Shown here in pieces: positions 6,825 through 16,119 of a DNA stretch of 64,000 nucleotides. The notes beneath the pieces are model-generated. The model saw nothing but the letters and a program-made list of their open reading frames with translations, searched no databases and was not told where the DNA came from. Made by a program: the position numbers and the translations under genes. Each line of letters opens with the position of its first letter. Position 1 is the first letter of the stretch. Origin of the DNA: UBA10677 sp045532295 (GTDB lineage Bacteria; Bacillota; Clostridia; Christensenellales; Pumilibacteraceae); the NCBI GenBank assembly GCA_045532295.1, contig JAZSFP010000014.1, forward strand, positions 1 to 64,000, in the 5' to 3' direction.

Positions 6825-7667
6825 CTAACTCCTTTTATCATCCGTAACACTCCACTTATTAAGTTTCGTGAGTAATTTCTTATAAAAACTGTGTCCGTTA
6901 AAACGAATAAAGCATACTTCTTTTCCGTATTTCGTAACCTTGAGTTTTTCTCCCTTCTTTATGTCCGCAACTGCAACGCCGTCAATAACTACGTTGGCGT
7001 CGCACGCAGGCGAAAGATATATCTCATCGTTTTGCGAAACGACTATGGGACGTGAGTGCAATGAATGAGAATTTATTGAAGTGAGAATAAACGCTGAGAC
7101 GTTAGGCGCAAGAATTGAACCTCCAGCAGAGAGAGAGTACGCGGTAGAGCCCGTAGGCGTGCTTACAATGTAGCCATCGCAAAAATACCTATCAACAAAC
7201 TCGTCGTTTACGAAAACGTCAGTTTCAAGCATTCTTGCAGTAAAGTTTCTCGTTACGAGAACGTCGTTAAGAGCAAGATAACTGTTTTTGCCAACCTCTG
7301 CACAAAGCAAAGCGCGGTTTTCCAGTTTATAGTTACCAAGACGTAAATTTTCTACGAACTCGCTTACTTTTGAGGGTTCTTCCTCCGCTAAAAAGCCAGT
7401 ATATCCGAGGTTTAATCCTGCAATAGGAATAGAATTTACCGCGCAATATTTCGCTATACGAAGAATAGTTCCGTCTCCGCCTACCGTTACCATTGCATCA
7501 CAGTCAAACGGCTTATCAGTATCGAAAAATTCCTCGCCGTCAACTTTTCCTTTAAGGTCAACGAAAAGCGCGTAAGAAACACCCTTCTCTTTAAGTTCGT
7601 TAAGAAGAAGGTTCGTTACCGACAAGTCGACGTCCTTATGAAGATTTGTAAAAATTCCTACTCTCAT
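6825..7667 (-). CDS. nadK: NAD kinase
   Basis: ATP-dependent NAD+ 2'-kinase producing NADP+. The 280-aa protein has the GGDGT nucleotide motif (about 63-67), NLGYTGFLA, the ALND substrate motif and the glycine-rich STPTGSTAYSLSAGG signature (about 170-185). The ATG has a GGAGG site and its own promoter inside the dxs 3' end. It heads the nadK-argR-recN-hydrolase transcript. In many Bacillota a tlyA-type methyltransferase gene lies between dxs and this position; it is absent here. Confidence 0.95.
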   Translation of the reverse strand: MRVGIFTNLHKDVDLSVTNLLLNELKEKGVSYALFVDLKGKVDGEEFFDTDKPFDCDAMVTVGGDGTILRIAKYCAVNSIPIAGLNLGYTGFLAEEEPSKVSEFVENLRLGNYKLENRALLCAEVGKNSYLALNDVLVTRNFTARMLETDVFVNDEFVDRYFCDGYIVSTPTGSTAYSLSAGGSILAPNVSAFILTSINSHSLHSRPIVVSQNDEIYLSPACDANVVIDGVAVADIKKGEKLKVTKYGKEVCFIRFNGHSFYKKLLTKLNKWSVTDDKRS

Positions 7668-7696
7668 AGGTTATCCTCCGTTTAAGGATAAGAATA

Positions 7697-7725
7697 ATTA
7701 TACACTAAAATTTATAAATATTCAA
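7697..7725 (-). promoter_or_regulatory. sigma-A promoter of nadK-argR-recN
   Basis: TTGAAT (7720-7725), 17-base spacer, TATAAT (7697-7702), 30 bases before the nadK ATG and just after the dxs stop. Confidence 0.83.
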
Positions 7726-7729
7726 CAGT

Positions 7730-9532
7730 TTAACGCAAGTTTTTTATTTTTTCTTGGATATTTTGCTTTGTTAAGCCTGCTTTTTGCAAAATTTCCTCTT
7801 CGCCGTACTCTTCAACGAGCCTATCTGGATAGCCAAAGCACAATACTTTAGTTGACAGTCCTCGCTCTTGATAGAAAGCGCGAACGCTCTCGCCAAAACC
7901 TCCCTTAAGCGCGCCGTCCTCTAAAGTTACGACGATACCGTCCTTAATATTTAGTAAAGTTTGCTCGTCAAGAGGCTTAATAACTCTTGCTGAAATTATC
8001 GTTGCATCGTCAATTTGCTCCGCAAGAGTGAGCATTCTGCTACCGACTGCAAGAATATAAATATCGTTACCTTTTCTTATTTCTTCCCAAGATAAATCCA
8101 CCTTTTTATGCTCCTCAAAATCCTTTTTGTACGATTTGGGATAGCGAATAGCAAGGGGTGCGCTATAGGATAACGAAAAGTCGAGCATATTTTTAAGTTC
8201 TTCGCCGTCTTTGGGCTGAAGTATCGTTAAATTAGGCAAGTGTGAAAGATACGAAATATCGTAAATACCTTGATGCGTTACTCCGTCTCCGTCCACGTAG
8301 CCGGCGTGGTCTATAAGTAGCGTTACGGGGCGTTTATCAATACAAATATCGCATAAAACTTCATCGTAAGCGCGTTGCAAAAAGGACGAATACACGGCAA
8401 AATACGGTTTTGCGCCTGCGCTACTTAGCCCCGCGCACATTGATACTGCGTGCTGTTCGGCAATTCCTACGTCGAAATAGCGGTCGGGGAAAGATTTTGC
8501 GAACTCGTCAAGCCCAGTTCCCGTTGCCATAGCGGCAGTAACGCCCACTACCTTTTCGTCTTTTTTTGCGAGTTCAACGAATTTTTCTCTTACGACCGAC
8601 GCGTAAGATATTCCGCTACTCTTATTCTCTCCACTAACACCGTGATATTTATCGGGCGCGGAAGCAACGAAGTCTACGCCTTTGCCTTTTTTGGTAATAA
8701 CGTGGAGTATTGCCGGATATTTTTTGTACTTAAGCGAACGCAATATTTCAACTAAAAGAGAAATATCGTGTCCGTCAATCGGGCCGTAATATTTAACGCC
8801 TAAACTTTCAAAGAGTTGATTTTCAATAAGCGACGATTTAAATCCGTCCTTTCCTTTATCTAAAAATTTGACTAATTGATCGCCAAAGAAAGGCAACGCG
8901 CTAATTGCTTTTTTGACGTTGTACTTGAACGCAATGTAATTTTGCGAAAGGCGTAATTTTGCGAGGTGTTGCGAAAATGCGCCTACGTTTTGGGAAATTG
9001 ACATATTATTATCGTTGAGAATAATAAGCATTTTTTCTTTGTTTGCACCGATATCGTTAAGAGCCTCAAAGGCTACGCCACCCGTAAATGCTCCGTCGCC
9101 GATAACGCTCACTACCGAATAATCGTCGCCGTTTAAGTCCCTTGCTCTCGCTAAACCTACGCCAAGTGAAAGCGAGGTGCTACTGTGTCCCGTTGTAAAC
9201 GCGTCGTGTTCACTCTCGCTTGCGTTAGGAAAGCCCGATACTCCGCCGTCGGTACGAAGAGAAGTAAAGCCGTTTGCTCTGCCGGTAATTATTTTATGAG
9301 TGTATGCTTGGTGACCTACGTCAAAAATAAGTTTATCGGTAGGGCTATCGAAGACGTAGTGAAGAGCAATGGTAAGTTCTATTGAACCGAGGTTAGAGGA
9401 AAGATGCCCACCCGTTTTCATTACCGTTTGGGTTATATATTCACGCACCTCTTTAGCATACGCGGTCAGTTCTTTTACCGTTAGTTTTTTTAGGTCTTGT
9501 GGACTATTAACTTTTTGCAAAAACTCCGTCAA
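7730..9532 (-). CDS. dxs: 1-deoxy-D-xylulose-5-phosphate synthase
   Basis: Thiamine-diphosphate enzyme that condenses pyruvate and glyceraldehyde-3-phosphate, the first step of the MEP isoprenoid pathway. 600 aa. Visible landmarks are the catalytic His in GHQAYTHK, the TGHSSTSLS motif, the ThDP-binding GDGAFTGG followed about 28 residues later by NDN, and the transketolase pyrimidine-binding domain with GIAEQHAV. It follows ispA by two bases, and two further MEP genes (ispG, dxr) lie at 30-34 kb. Confidence 0.96.
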   Translation of the reverse strand: MTEFLQKVNSPQDLKKLTVKELTAYAKEVREYITQTVMKTGGHLSSNLGSIELTIALHYVFDSPTDKLIFDVGHQAYTHKIITGRANGFTSLRTDGGVSGFPNASESEHDAFTTGHSSTSLSLGVGLARARDLNGDDYSVVSVIGDGAFTGGVAFEALNDIGANKEKMLIILNDNNMSISQNVGAFSQHLAKLRLSQNYIAFKYNVKKAISALPFFGDQLVKFLDKGKDGFKSSLIENQLFESLGVKYYGPIDGHDISLLVEILRSLKYKKYPAILHVITKKGKGVDFVASAPDKYHGVSGENKSSGISYASVVREKFVELAKKDEKVVGVTAAMATGTGLDEFAKSFPDRYFDVGIAEQHAVSMCAGLSSAGAKPYFAVYSSFLQRAYDEVLCDICIDKRPVTLLIDHAGYVDGDGVTHQGIYDISYLSHLPNLTILQPKDGEELKNMLDFSLSYSAPLAIRYPKSYKKDFEEHKKVDLSWEEIRKGNDIYILAVGSRMLTLAEQIDDATIISARVIKPLDEQTLLNIKDGIVVTLEDGALKGGFGESVRAFYQERGLSTKVLCFGYPDRLVEEYGEEEILQKAGLTKQNIQEKIKNLR

Positions 9533-9534
9533 TA

Positions 9535-10377
9535 TTATTTAGCCCTCTTTTCCGCTATTAAAGTAAACTCTCTAAAAAATTCCAAATCTCTATCAATCTT
9601 CTCTATTTCATTTATTGCTTTAGAAGTGTATTCTTTAAGTAATTCCCTTGCCTTATTCGCGTCGTAAAGACGCAAAATAGAACATCCATCGCCCTCGTCT
9701 CCGTCTAAAATATCGTCGGCAATTTGGAAAGCAAAACCAAAGTTATACGCAAAATCGCGCATAACGTACCCCTCAGTTTCGTTTGCGCCACCTAAAATTG
9801 CGCCACAAACGATAGATGCGATTATAAGGTTACAAGTCTTTCTTCTATAAATAAATTCAAGCCCGTCAAAGCCATCTTTTTCACTAAAAGCGAGGTCCTT
9901 GACTTGTCCGCCGATAAGTCCGTTTGCGCCCGTAAGCATAGAAAATATCGTCGCAGATTTGATAAATTCAGGAGAATTCCCACTTAATTCTATTGCTCTA
10001 AAAAGCAACTCGTACGACATATTAAGTAGCGCGTCGCCAGTAAGCGTTGCGATAGTTTCGCCGTACTTTTTATGGCAAGTAGGCATACCTCTTCTAAAGT
10101 CGTCGTTATCCATACAAGGTAAGTCGTCGTGAACGAGCGAATAGGTATGTAGCGTTTCTATTGCCGATGCAAAAAGATACACCGCCTCGTTAACTTCACC
10201 ACCGAACGCTTTGTATGCACTAAGAAGTAAAACGGGTCTATATCTTTTTCCTCCCGTAAAAAGCGAGTATTTCATAGCCTCGTCAAGCGGTTTAGCAAAG
10301 TCCCACTTGTCCGTTTCTTTCTTCAAAAATTCCTCAAAAGAAATTCTCGTTTTTTCAAACTTCGTAAGCGCGTCCAC
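9535..10377 (-). CDS. ispA: polyprenyl (farnesyl/geranylgeranyl) diphosphate synthase
   Basis: A 280-aa trans-prenyltransferase that elongates DMAPP with IPP. The first aspartate-rich motif DDLPCMDNDDFRRG lies near residue 86 and the second, DDILD, near 220; a KRYRP motif for IPP binding is near 45. Short-chain (FPP-type) product length is inferred from context (xseB-ispA-dxs, as in Bacillus). The start overlaps the xseB stop by one base. Confidence 0.93.
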   Translation of the reverse strand: MDALTKFEKTRISFEEFLKKETDKWDFAKPLDEAMKYSLFTGGKRYRPVLLLSAYKAFGGEVNEAVYLFASAIETLHTYSLVHDDLPCMDNDDFRRGMPTCHKKYGETIATLTGDALLNMSYELLFRAIELSGNSPEFIKSATIFSMLTGANGLIGGQVKDLAFSEKDGFDGLEFIYRRKTCNLIIASIVCGAILGGANETEGYVMRDFAYNFGFAFQIADDILDGDEGDGCSILRLYDANKARELLKEYTSKAINEIEKIDRDLEFFREFTLIAEKRAK

Positions 10378-10595
10378 TATTCGTTCTCCTTGAGAAGTTT
10401 GTCTACTTCGCCTTGGATAGTCGTGATTTTTCCCTTATACTCAGAAAGCGCCATTAAACAATCCTTAGTAATTGCCACACCTTTTTCAAAGAGCGCTACG
10501 CTTTCCTCAAGCGTAATTCCGCCCTCTTCAAGTTTTTTTACCGTTTCTTCAAGTTGCGCTAATTTCTTTTCGTAATCCATTTTACACCTCGCCAC
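10377..10595 (-). CDS. xseB: exodeoxyribonuclease VII small subunit
   Basis: 72-aa helical subunit of exonuclease VII. The conserved pattern EKKLAQLEETVKKLEEG, then LEESVALFEKGV and a C-terminal ALSEYKGKI is clear. It overlaps xseA by 14 bases, which implies coupled translation of the two subunits. Confidence 0.94.
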   Translation of the reverse strand: MARCKMDYEKKLAQLEETVKKLEEGGITLEESVALFEKGVAITKDCLMALSEYKGKITTIQGEVDKLLKENE

Positions 10596-11835
10596 CCGTA
10601 CTTTTTACCTTTACGGTTTTAGCCTCAATAATTCCGTCGCTTACCAAAACCTCAATCTCGTCGCCTACTTTAATCTGTTTAACACTTTCAAGCGATTTTC
10701 TTCCATAATAAACCTTTGCGTAACCACTCTTAATTAACTTTAAGGGGTTTACCGCGTTAAGTACGGCAGTAGTTTTCGTAAACGCTCGTTCTTTGTCGTT
10801 ATACACTTTTTCTTCCGCGCTCTTTAATTCCAAGTAGTACTCTATAACTCTTTCTCGATTTTCTGCAAATAGTTTTTCCATTGCAACCTGCATCTTATTT
10901 GCAAGCGCAGATATTTTATTTTTACTCTTAAATAGAGTATTAGTTGCAAAGTCAGTTAGTTTATTTGTAAGTAAGTACGCTTTGCTCGCTACCTTTGAAT
11001 AGTTTCTCGTCATCAAAAGTGATAATTTTTGAGCGCTCTCGTATATTCTACCGATAAAGTTTTCATTAATTCTGCAAACTTTTTCGCCTGCTATACTGGG
11101 CGTTCCAGCACGCTCACTTGCACATAAATCACATAACGTATAGTCAATTTGGTGACCGATTGCTGAAATTACGGGAATTTTACTGCTTGACACTGCTCTT
11201 GCTACGAGTTCAGTATTGAAAGCGTCTAAATCCGTATTTGCGCCACCGCCTCTTGCTATCACGATAAGGTCGTAATTTGCATTAGCGTTTACCATAGTAA
11301 CCGCGTTTGCTATCTCTTTTTCTGCGCCTTCACCCTGCACTTTTACCGAATATAAATCCACGTCAATATAGGTATGGGCTTTGTAGATTACCGAAATAAA
11401 GTCGTGAATTACCGCGCCCGATTCACTCGTTATTATTCCTACCTTTTTAATAAAAACGGGCAAAGGCGGACGGTTATCAAATAATCCCTCCGCTTTTAAT
11501 CTTTCCACCATTGCGTTGAACTCACGCTTTATTGCGCCTTCGCCAACGGGGGTTATAGAACGGGCTTGAAAAGTAAGGCGGTTGCCTTTAGCATAGTACT
11601 CAACCGAACCAAGAACGGCAACGGTATCGCCTATTTCGGGGGTAAATCCACCGCCAAAGCGCACGCAACGAAGTATGCTTTGCTCGTCCTTGAGCGTAAA
11701 GAATAAATGACCGCCCGACAATGATTTTTCGTAAACCTCGCCGATGACGGTAATATTCTTTAGGATAAGTTCGTCGTCGAAAACGCCTTTGATATAACTG
11801 TTCAGCCCTGAAACTGTCAGCCTATTTTTGTCCAA
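10582..11835 (-). CDS. xseA: exodeoxyribonuclease VII large subunit
   Basis: Catalytic subunit of the single-strand exonuclease. 417 aa with an N-terminal OB-fold (about 1-100, with GGHLFFTLKDE), the catalytic domain carrying GIITSESGAVIHDF and the conserved ARGGGANTDLDAFN and SAIGHQIDYTLCD motifs, and a helical C-terminus that binds XseB. It overlaps folD by 14 bases and xseB by 14 bases. Confidence 0.95.
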   Translation of the reverse strand: MDKNRLTVSGLNSYIKGVFDDELILKNITVIGEVYEKSLSGGHLFFTLKDEQSILRCVRFGGGFTPEIGDTVAVLGSVEYYAKGNRLTFQARSITPVGEGAIKREFNAMVERLKAEGLFDNRPPLPVFIKKVGIITSESGAVIHDFISVIYKAHTYIDVDLYSVKVQGEGAEKEIANAVTMVNANANYDLIVIARGGGANTDLDAFNTELVARAVSSSKIPVISAIGHQIDYTLCDLCASERAGTPSIAGEKVCRINENFIGRIYESAQKLSLLMTRNYSKVASKAYLLTNKLTDFATNTLFKSKNKISALANKMQVAMEKLFAENRERVIEYYLELKSAEEKVYNDKERAFTKTTAVLNAVNPLKLIKSGYAKVYYGRKSLESVKQIKVGDEIEVLVSDGIIEAKTVKVKSTGGEV

Positions 11836-12673
11836 ATCTTGCCGCCTTAACGGTATTTTTTAACAACATAGTAATAGTCATAGGTCCTACGCCACCGGGA
11901 ACGGGGGTAATATAGCCTGCAACCTGCTCAGCCTCGGGAAAGTTTACGTCGCCGTAAAGTTTGCCCTCGTCTCTATTCATACCAACGTCGATTACGAGCG
12001 CGCCGGGTTTTATCATATCTCCGCTAATAAACTCTTTTCTACCTATTGCTACTACTAAAATATCAGCGGTTTTGGTAACTTCTTTGAGGTTTTTTGTTCT
12101 CGAGTGGCAAACCGTTACCGTTGCGTTTTCCGATAAAAGCATAACGGCAATGGGTTTTCCTACGATATTACTTCTTCCTACGACAACCGCCGTCTTTCCC
12201 TCTACGCTTACGCCCGTAGAGTGAATAAGTTCCATAATTCCACTGGGCGTACAAGCAGAAAGACAGGGATTGCCAAGCAAGAGGTTGCCTGCGTTCATAG
12301 CGTGAAAACCGTCTACGTCCTTAAGCGGCGAAACGTGAGAAAGCACTTCTTTTTCGTTGATATGACGAGGGAGGGGAAGTTGAACGAGAAGTCCGTCTAC
12401 TCTTTTATCGGCATTTAGCGTTTCAACGAGTTCGATAACCTCTTCCGTCGTGCTATTTTCGGGAAGATAATACTCAAAGGAGGCTACGCCCGTTTGTTCG
12501 CAACCTTTAACCTTGTTTCTTACGTAGATTTGGCTTGCAGGGTCACTGCCCACTAAAATTACGGCAAGACCGATTTTTCTACCGTACTCTTCTTCAAACC
12601 TTTTAGCGTCTTCTGCTATTTCGCCTCTAACGAGCAATGATAACTTCTTTCCATCAATCAGCGTTGCGCTCAT
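11822..12673 (-). CDS. folD: bifunctional methylene-THF dehydrogenase / methenyl-THF cyclohydrolase
   Basis: FolD interconverts 5,10-methylene- and 10-formyl-tetrahydrofolate, feeding formyl groups to purines and to Fmt. 283 aa with YVRNKVKGCE containing the catalytic Lys (about 56), QLPLP, CTPSGIMELI, the dinucleotide-binding VVGRSNIVGKP and PGGVGPMT near the C-terminus. The start overlaps the nusB stop by 20 bases. Confidence 0.96.
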   Translation of the reverse strand: MSATLIDGKKLSLLVRGEIAEDAKRFEEEYGRKIGLAVILVGSDPASQIYVRNKVKGCEQTGVASFEYYLPENSTTEEVIELVETLNADKRVDGLLVQLPLPRHINEKEVLSHVSPLKDVDGFHAMNAGNLLLGNPCLSACTPSGIMELIHSTGVSVEGKTAVVVGRSNIVGKPIAVMLLSENATVTVCHSRTKNLKEVTKTADILVVAIGRKEFISGDMIKPGALVIDVGMNRDEGKLYGDVNFPEAEQVAGYITPVPGGVGPMTITMLLKNTVKAARFGQK

Positions 12674-13073
12674 TTAATAACTCCTCCTTGTCTCTAATAA
12701 CTCCTGCTAAAACTCCGTTGATAAACGACGGGCTATTATCAGTCGAATAAATCTTGGCGATTTCGACAGCCTCGTTAACGGATACTTTATCGGGAATATC
12801 CTCGCAAAATAGTATTTCGTAACTTGCAATCATTAAAATAGCAAGGTCAATTTTATAAATTCTTTCTAACTTAAACCCACGAGCGTAACGACCGATTATT
12901 TGCGTCAAAAATTCACGCTCTTCGTTTACGCCACCGTAGAGCCTGTCCATAAGCGATACGCCTTCTTCTTTCATATCTTGAATAAACGCATCACGGCTAA
13001 TCTTTCCGTCGCTACCTGCAACGAGATTTTCAAAAATCAACTTAAAGGCGTTTTCTCTTGCTGTTCTTCTCAT
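12654..13073 (-). CDS. nusB: transcription antitermination factor NusB
   Basis: All-helical 139-aa RNA-binding factor that joins NusA, NusE and NusG on rRNA leader boxA. N-terminal RRTARENAFKLIFE and C-terminal VSVNEAVEIAKIYSTDNSPSFINGVL match the family. It sits between yqhY and folD exactly as in Bacillus. Confidence 0.94.
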   Translation of the reverse strand: MRRTARENAFKLIFENLVAGSDGKISRDAFIQDMKEEGVSLMDRLYGGVNEEREFLTQIIGRYARGFKLERIYKIDLAILMIASYEILFCEDIPDKVSVNEAVEIAKIYSTDNSPSFINGVLAGVIRDKEELLNERNAD

Positions 13074-13082
13074 AATAACCTC

Positions 13083-13403
13083 TTACTTCTTTTCGTCGAA
13101 ACAAACGCCAAGCACGTTAACGTTTATCGTGCCTACCTTGAATTTCGTCATAGTTTCTATACTGCGTTTTACGTTTTCCTGAACCCTAAAAGCAACGTCA
13201 GCGCATTGCGAACCAAAGTCGACGTCAATATAAACGTCAACACTTATTATGTCGCCACGCACCTCCGTTTTAACTTTCTTACCAGATAAACAAGATACGC
13301 CTCTTATTTCCATCGTTGCAAGCGAAATTATGGACACAATTACCTTATGCCCATAACTTACTTTGCCTGTGGAATCTTTACTATAACGCGTTTTGAAAGG
13401 CAT
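13083..13403 (-). CDS. yqhY: Asp23/Gls24-family protein (YqhY)
   Basis: 106-aa Asp23/DUF322 domain with the family pattern KVSYGHKVIVSIISLATMEI, SVDVYIDVDFG and the closing TINVNVLGVCFDE. In Bacillus the yqhY gene next to the acetyl-CoA carboxylase and nusB genes has been tied to lipid synthesis control; the acc genes are not here. A second family member (yloU) occurs at 45.9-46.2 kb. It is the first gene of the operon that ends with dxs. Confidence 0.88.
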   Translation of the reverse strand: MPFKTRYSKDSTGKVSYGHKVIVSIISLATMEIRGVSCLSGKKVKTEVRGDIISVDVYIDVDFGSQCADVAFRVQENVKRSIETMTKFKVGTINVNVLGVCFDEKK

Positions 13404-13434
13404 CGTTTGTTACTCCTTTAGTCTACACGCTATA

Positions 13435-13463
13435 ATTATAACACAATTATTCTAAAATTACAA
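13435..13463 (-). promoter_or_regulatory. sigma-A promoter of yqhY-nusB-folD-xseAB-ispA-dxs
   Basis: TTGTAA (13458-13463), 17-base spacer, TATAAT (13435-13440) with a TGT extended -10. AAGGAG precedes the yqhY ATG 32 bases downstream. Confidence 0.82.
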
Positions 13464-13472
13464 TCATTTTTC

Positions 13473-13952
13473 CTACTCAACGGGAATTATTCTTACGTTT
13501 GACGCCTTTTTACCCGTCTCGTCGGTTACAATTTTAAGCACCGTAGTTACTTGCTCTGAAGTTAGCGTTTCGGGAGAACGAAGAATTACGCTTAAGTTCT
13601 CTTCGGAGTTTATGATAACCGCGTCTTCAAAACCCACCGCCTTAATCAGCCCCTCAAGTTTAAGTTCAAGTTCCATTGCGCTGTTGATTGCTCTTTTATC
13701 AAGTTCCGCTTGAGCAATGGCGTCTTCACCCGATATTCCTCCGCTGATAACGGCGTCAAGATTGAGCAATTCTTGATTACGCGTTTCTTCTCTATCTGCG
13801 CGATAAGTTACGAAAAAATCGCTACTTGTTAGATTTGCGTTAGCCTGAGCGTCCTCCGCGCTTTGGTTAAGATAGATATTTAGCGCGCCCGTTACTACGA
13901 GCAAGACTATCATTCCTATCAAAACGAATACTTTACCTTTACCTGATTTCAT
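13473..13952 (-). CDS. spoIIIAH: stage III sporulation protein SpoIIIAH
   Basis: 159-aa mother-cell membrane protein whose extracellular YscJ/FliF-like domain meets forespore SpoIIQ to make the channel needed for late forespore gene expression. One transmembrane segment is visible at about 9-26, followed by an extended linker (about 27-85) and a compact C-terminal ring-building domain. The linker carries the DFFVTYRADREETRNQE stretch typical of clostridial SpoIIIAH. It is last in the spoIIIA operon. Conservation is modest, so the call leans on position as well. Confidence 0.9.
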   Translation of the reverse strand: MKSGKGKVFVLIGMIVLLVVTGALNIYLNQSAEDAQANANLTSSDFFVTYRADREETRNQELLNLDAVISGGISGEDAIAQAELDKRAINSAMELELKLEGLIKAVGFEDAVIINSEENLSVILRSPETLTSEQVTTVLKIVTDETGKKASNVRIIPVE

Positions 13953-13970
13953 TTTTATATCCTCCTAAAA

Positions 13971-14462
13971 TTATTTTTTACTTGAATACACCGCTACTTT
14001 ATCAGGTTCAATTTCTAATAAAGTAGACAGCATTTGTTGAACGGATAGCCGTAATTTCACTTCGTTTCCGTTCTTTACTACCACCGCCACGCTTTTTGCT
14101 TTAGGGTATATTGTTTTAAGCAAAATAGCACTATTTCCGCTTTGGGACTGTATTATCGTAGGCGTTTTAGTTGTTCCATTTGAATTTGTTGTTTCCGAAT
14201 AAGCAATAATTTTTTCCGCGCTACACTCCCAAGTAATAGCAACCTCTGCTCTATCGTCTCCGCTTAGACTCTGTACTAATGAAGTGATTTTATTTTGCGT
14301 AGATAAGATATAGTCGTACTCGACGTTTTGCGCGCTTTCGCTCTTAGGGGAAGATGACGAGAAATAAATTACCAGCATAATCACGACGGCAATAATCGCT
14401 ATGATTATTTCTTTACCCTTTAGGGCTTTGAGTTTATCAAGTAATCCTTTCTTTTTATCCAT
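13971..14462 (-). CDS. spoIIIAG: stage III sporulation protein SpoIIIAG
   Basis: 163-aa protein with an N-terminal transmembrane segment (about 18-34) and an extracellular ring-forming domain. VAITWECSAEKIIAYSET and the hydrophobic VKLRLSVQQMLSTLLEI match SpoIIIAG, which assembles a large secretin-like ring in the mother cell-forespore channel. The start overlaps the spoIIIAF stop by eight bases. Confidence 0.9.
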   Translation of the reverse strand: MDKKKGLLDKLKALKGKEIIIAIIAVVIMLVIYFSSSSPKSESAQNVEYDYILSTQNKITSLVQSLSGDDRAEVAITWECSAEKIIAYSETTNSNGTTKTPTIIQSQSGNSAILLKTIYPKAKSVAVVVKNGNEVKLRLSVQQMLSTLLEIEPDKVAVYSSKK

Positions 14463-14934
14463 AACACACTATCGCGCCTTCCTCCACCGTCAAGTATTCG
14501 AGTATTATTTCTTTAGCAAGGTCATTACTATTTATATGCTGAATTTTTTCATCTATAACGCTTTCGGACAAATTTATTTCGACTGCAGTGATTGTAATTT
14601 CTCCGTTATTATTTTCTCCCAAAATATTAACTTTTGCGTTTGCTATACCTTTGCTCTCCAGTATTTTTTCTGAGTTTTCCGCCAGTATTTCCAGTTTTTT
14701 CTCCATAACGAAGTTTAAGTATTGATTATCAAGGGGCGTTTCGTAATCAAAAGAAAAACTCCCCTCAAAACCGTTACCGTTTATTAACGAGTTTATTGGC
14801 GTTACGACAATCAACAGCGTTACCGTTGAAACAATATACCTTACCGCCTTTTGAAGTTTACTGTTTGCAAGTAACAAGTCGACGATATAGCCAAGAATTA
14901 TTGCGCCTAAAATACTTAAAATCCATTTTACCAT
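14455..14934 (-). CDS. spoIIIAF: stage III sporulation protein SpoIIIAF
   Basis: 159-aa protein with two N-terminal transmembrane segments (about 4-22 and 32-48) and a soluble C-terminal domain like those of ring-building motifs. The low overall conservation is usual for this subunit; order AE-AF-AG supports the call. Confidence 0.88.
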   Translation of the reverse strand: MVKWILSILGAIILGYIVDLLLANSKLQKAVRYIVSTVTLLIVVTPINSLINGNGFEGSFSFDYETPLDNQYLNFVMEKKLEILAENSEKILESKGIANAKVNILGENNNGEITITAVEINLSESVIDEKIQHINSNDLAKEIILEYLTVEEGAIVCYG

Positions 14935-14940
14935 AATAAC

Positions 14941-16119
14941 TCACAATACTAAATTTCCGCTCAAAATTAAGAGTATTAAAAAGATGAAGTACGAAAAGCC
15001 TATTCCAAGCACCACTGCCGACATTAGACCTACCGACGAAGATAACGACGAAAGGAGCGAAGATATTTTATTATCTGAAAACGGCTCAGTTAGAGAAGAG
15101 GCAAGTTTTAACATTAACGAGAGTAAGATTATTTCCAAGAGAACTGGCAAAATTGAAGAAAATAGTAATATAACCGCCGTAAGTCCCACTGCGTTTTTTA
15201 GCAACACAGTGCCTGCGAGTATAACGTTAAAGCCTTCAGAAAGATATCCTCCTATTACTGGGACGTATTTTGAAAGAGCGAACTTTGCCGAGCGGACGGA
15301 AACGCTATCGTACACGCCTGCCGTTATTCCGTTTACTGATAAAAAGGCAAGAAAGATAAAAAACGAGCAGTACATTACCCACTTTCCGATGCTTTCTAAA
15401 AATTTGGACATTGAGTTCAGTTTGACAGAAGAAGATAGATTGCCCACTACTGAAAGCGCTACGGTTGATAATAATATAGGGAGCGTTATCGTTGAAACGA
15501 GGGAGGTTACTGAAAAAGTGAGTATTGCTACGGCAGGTTGATACACTGCTATTGAACCGCTTGCGCCTAACGCGCTCATAAAAGTAAATAGTAACGGAAA
15601 TACGATTTCCATTTGTTTTTGCATACTTCGTACGGCTTGCGTAACGCTATTTACTACTCTCAGCACTTGGAATAGCGCTATAACTGACACTAGCGCAATG
15701 GAGGCAAAATTTACAACCGTTTCTACCGAACTTGATGCAAAGTTGCCTTTTAGAGCGTTCATTAGCGAGCAAATTATGGCTATAACTACTAAAGTAACGA
15801 GAGTTGGAATTAAGTCTTTTACCAACCCTCCGATAGACGACAGGATATAGTTAACTATCGTTTCAAAATCGAGAGTAAATTCCCCGTTTGCTATTTTTTC
15901 AATAAACTCCGTTAAGTTACCGCCAAACAAGGTTTTCGACTTTTCGTCAAGTGAATTAAAATACTGTTCAAGCGCGCTAAAATCCGTTTCTTCCATAAGT
16001 GAAGTTGAAGGAATACTATCGCTCGTTTCTGCTGAAACAGTATAAATTTCGCCTGCGTTAACTTTGCAAAAAATAAACAAAAATATTAAAACGAGGCATA
16101 CCGTTATACGCCGTTTCAC
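14941..16119 (-). CDS. spoIIIAE: stage III sporulation protein SpoIIIAE
   Basis: 392-aa polytopic membrane protein with a cleavable-looking signal peptide (about 1-23), an extracellular segment of about 70 residues, then about eight hydrophobic helices. The AVRSMQKQMEIVFPLLFTFMSALGASGS block is the best-conserved part of the family, of which a portion is quoted here. Part of the SpoIIIA channel. It overlaps spoIIIAD by four bases. Confidence 0.93.
   Translation of the reverse strand: MKRRITVCLVLIFLFIFCKVNAGEIYTVSAETSDSIPSTSLMEETDFSALEQYFNSLDEKSKTLFGGNLTEFIEKIANGEFTLDFETIVNYILSSIGGLVKDLIPTLVTLVVIAIICSLMNALKGNFASSSVETVVNFASIALVSVIALFQVLRVVNSVTQAVRSMQKQMEIVFPLLFTFMSALGASGSIAVYQPAVAILTFSVTSLVSTITLPILLSTVALSVVGNLSSSVKLNSMSKFLESIGKWVMYCSFFIFLAFLSVNGITAGVYDSVSVRSAKFALSKYVPVIGGYLSEGFNVILAGTVLLKNAVGLTAVILLFSSILPVLLEIILLSLMLKLASSLTEPFSDNKISSLLSSLSSSVGLMSAVVLGIGFSYFIFLILLILSGNLVL

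Noticed and set aside
14984..15541. 185-aa plus-strand frame
   Set aside because: Antisense to spoIIIAE, which is a clear family match; no promoter or ribosome-binding site.
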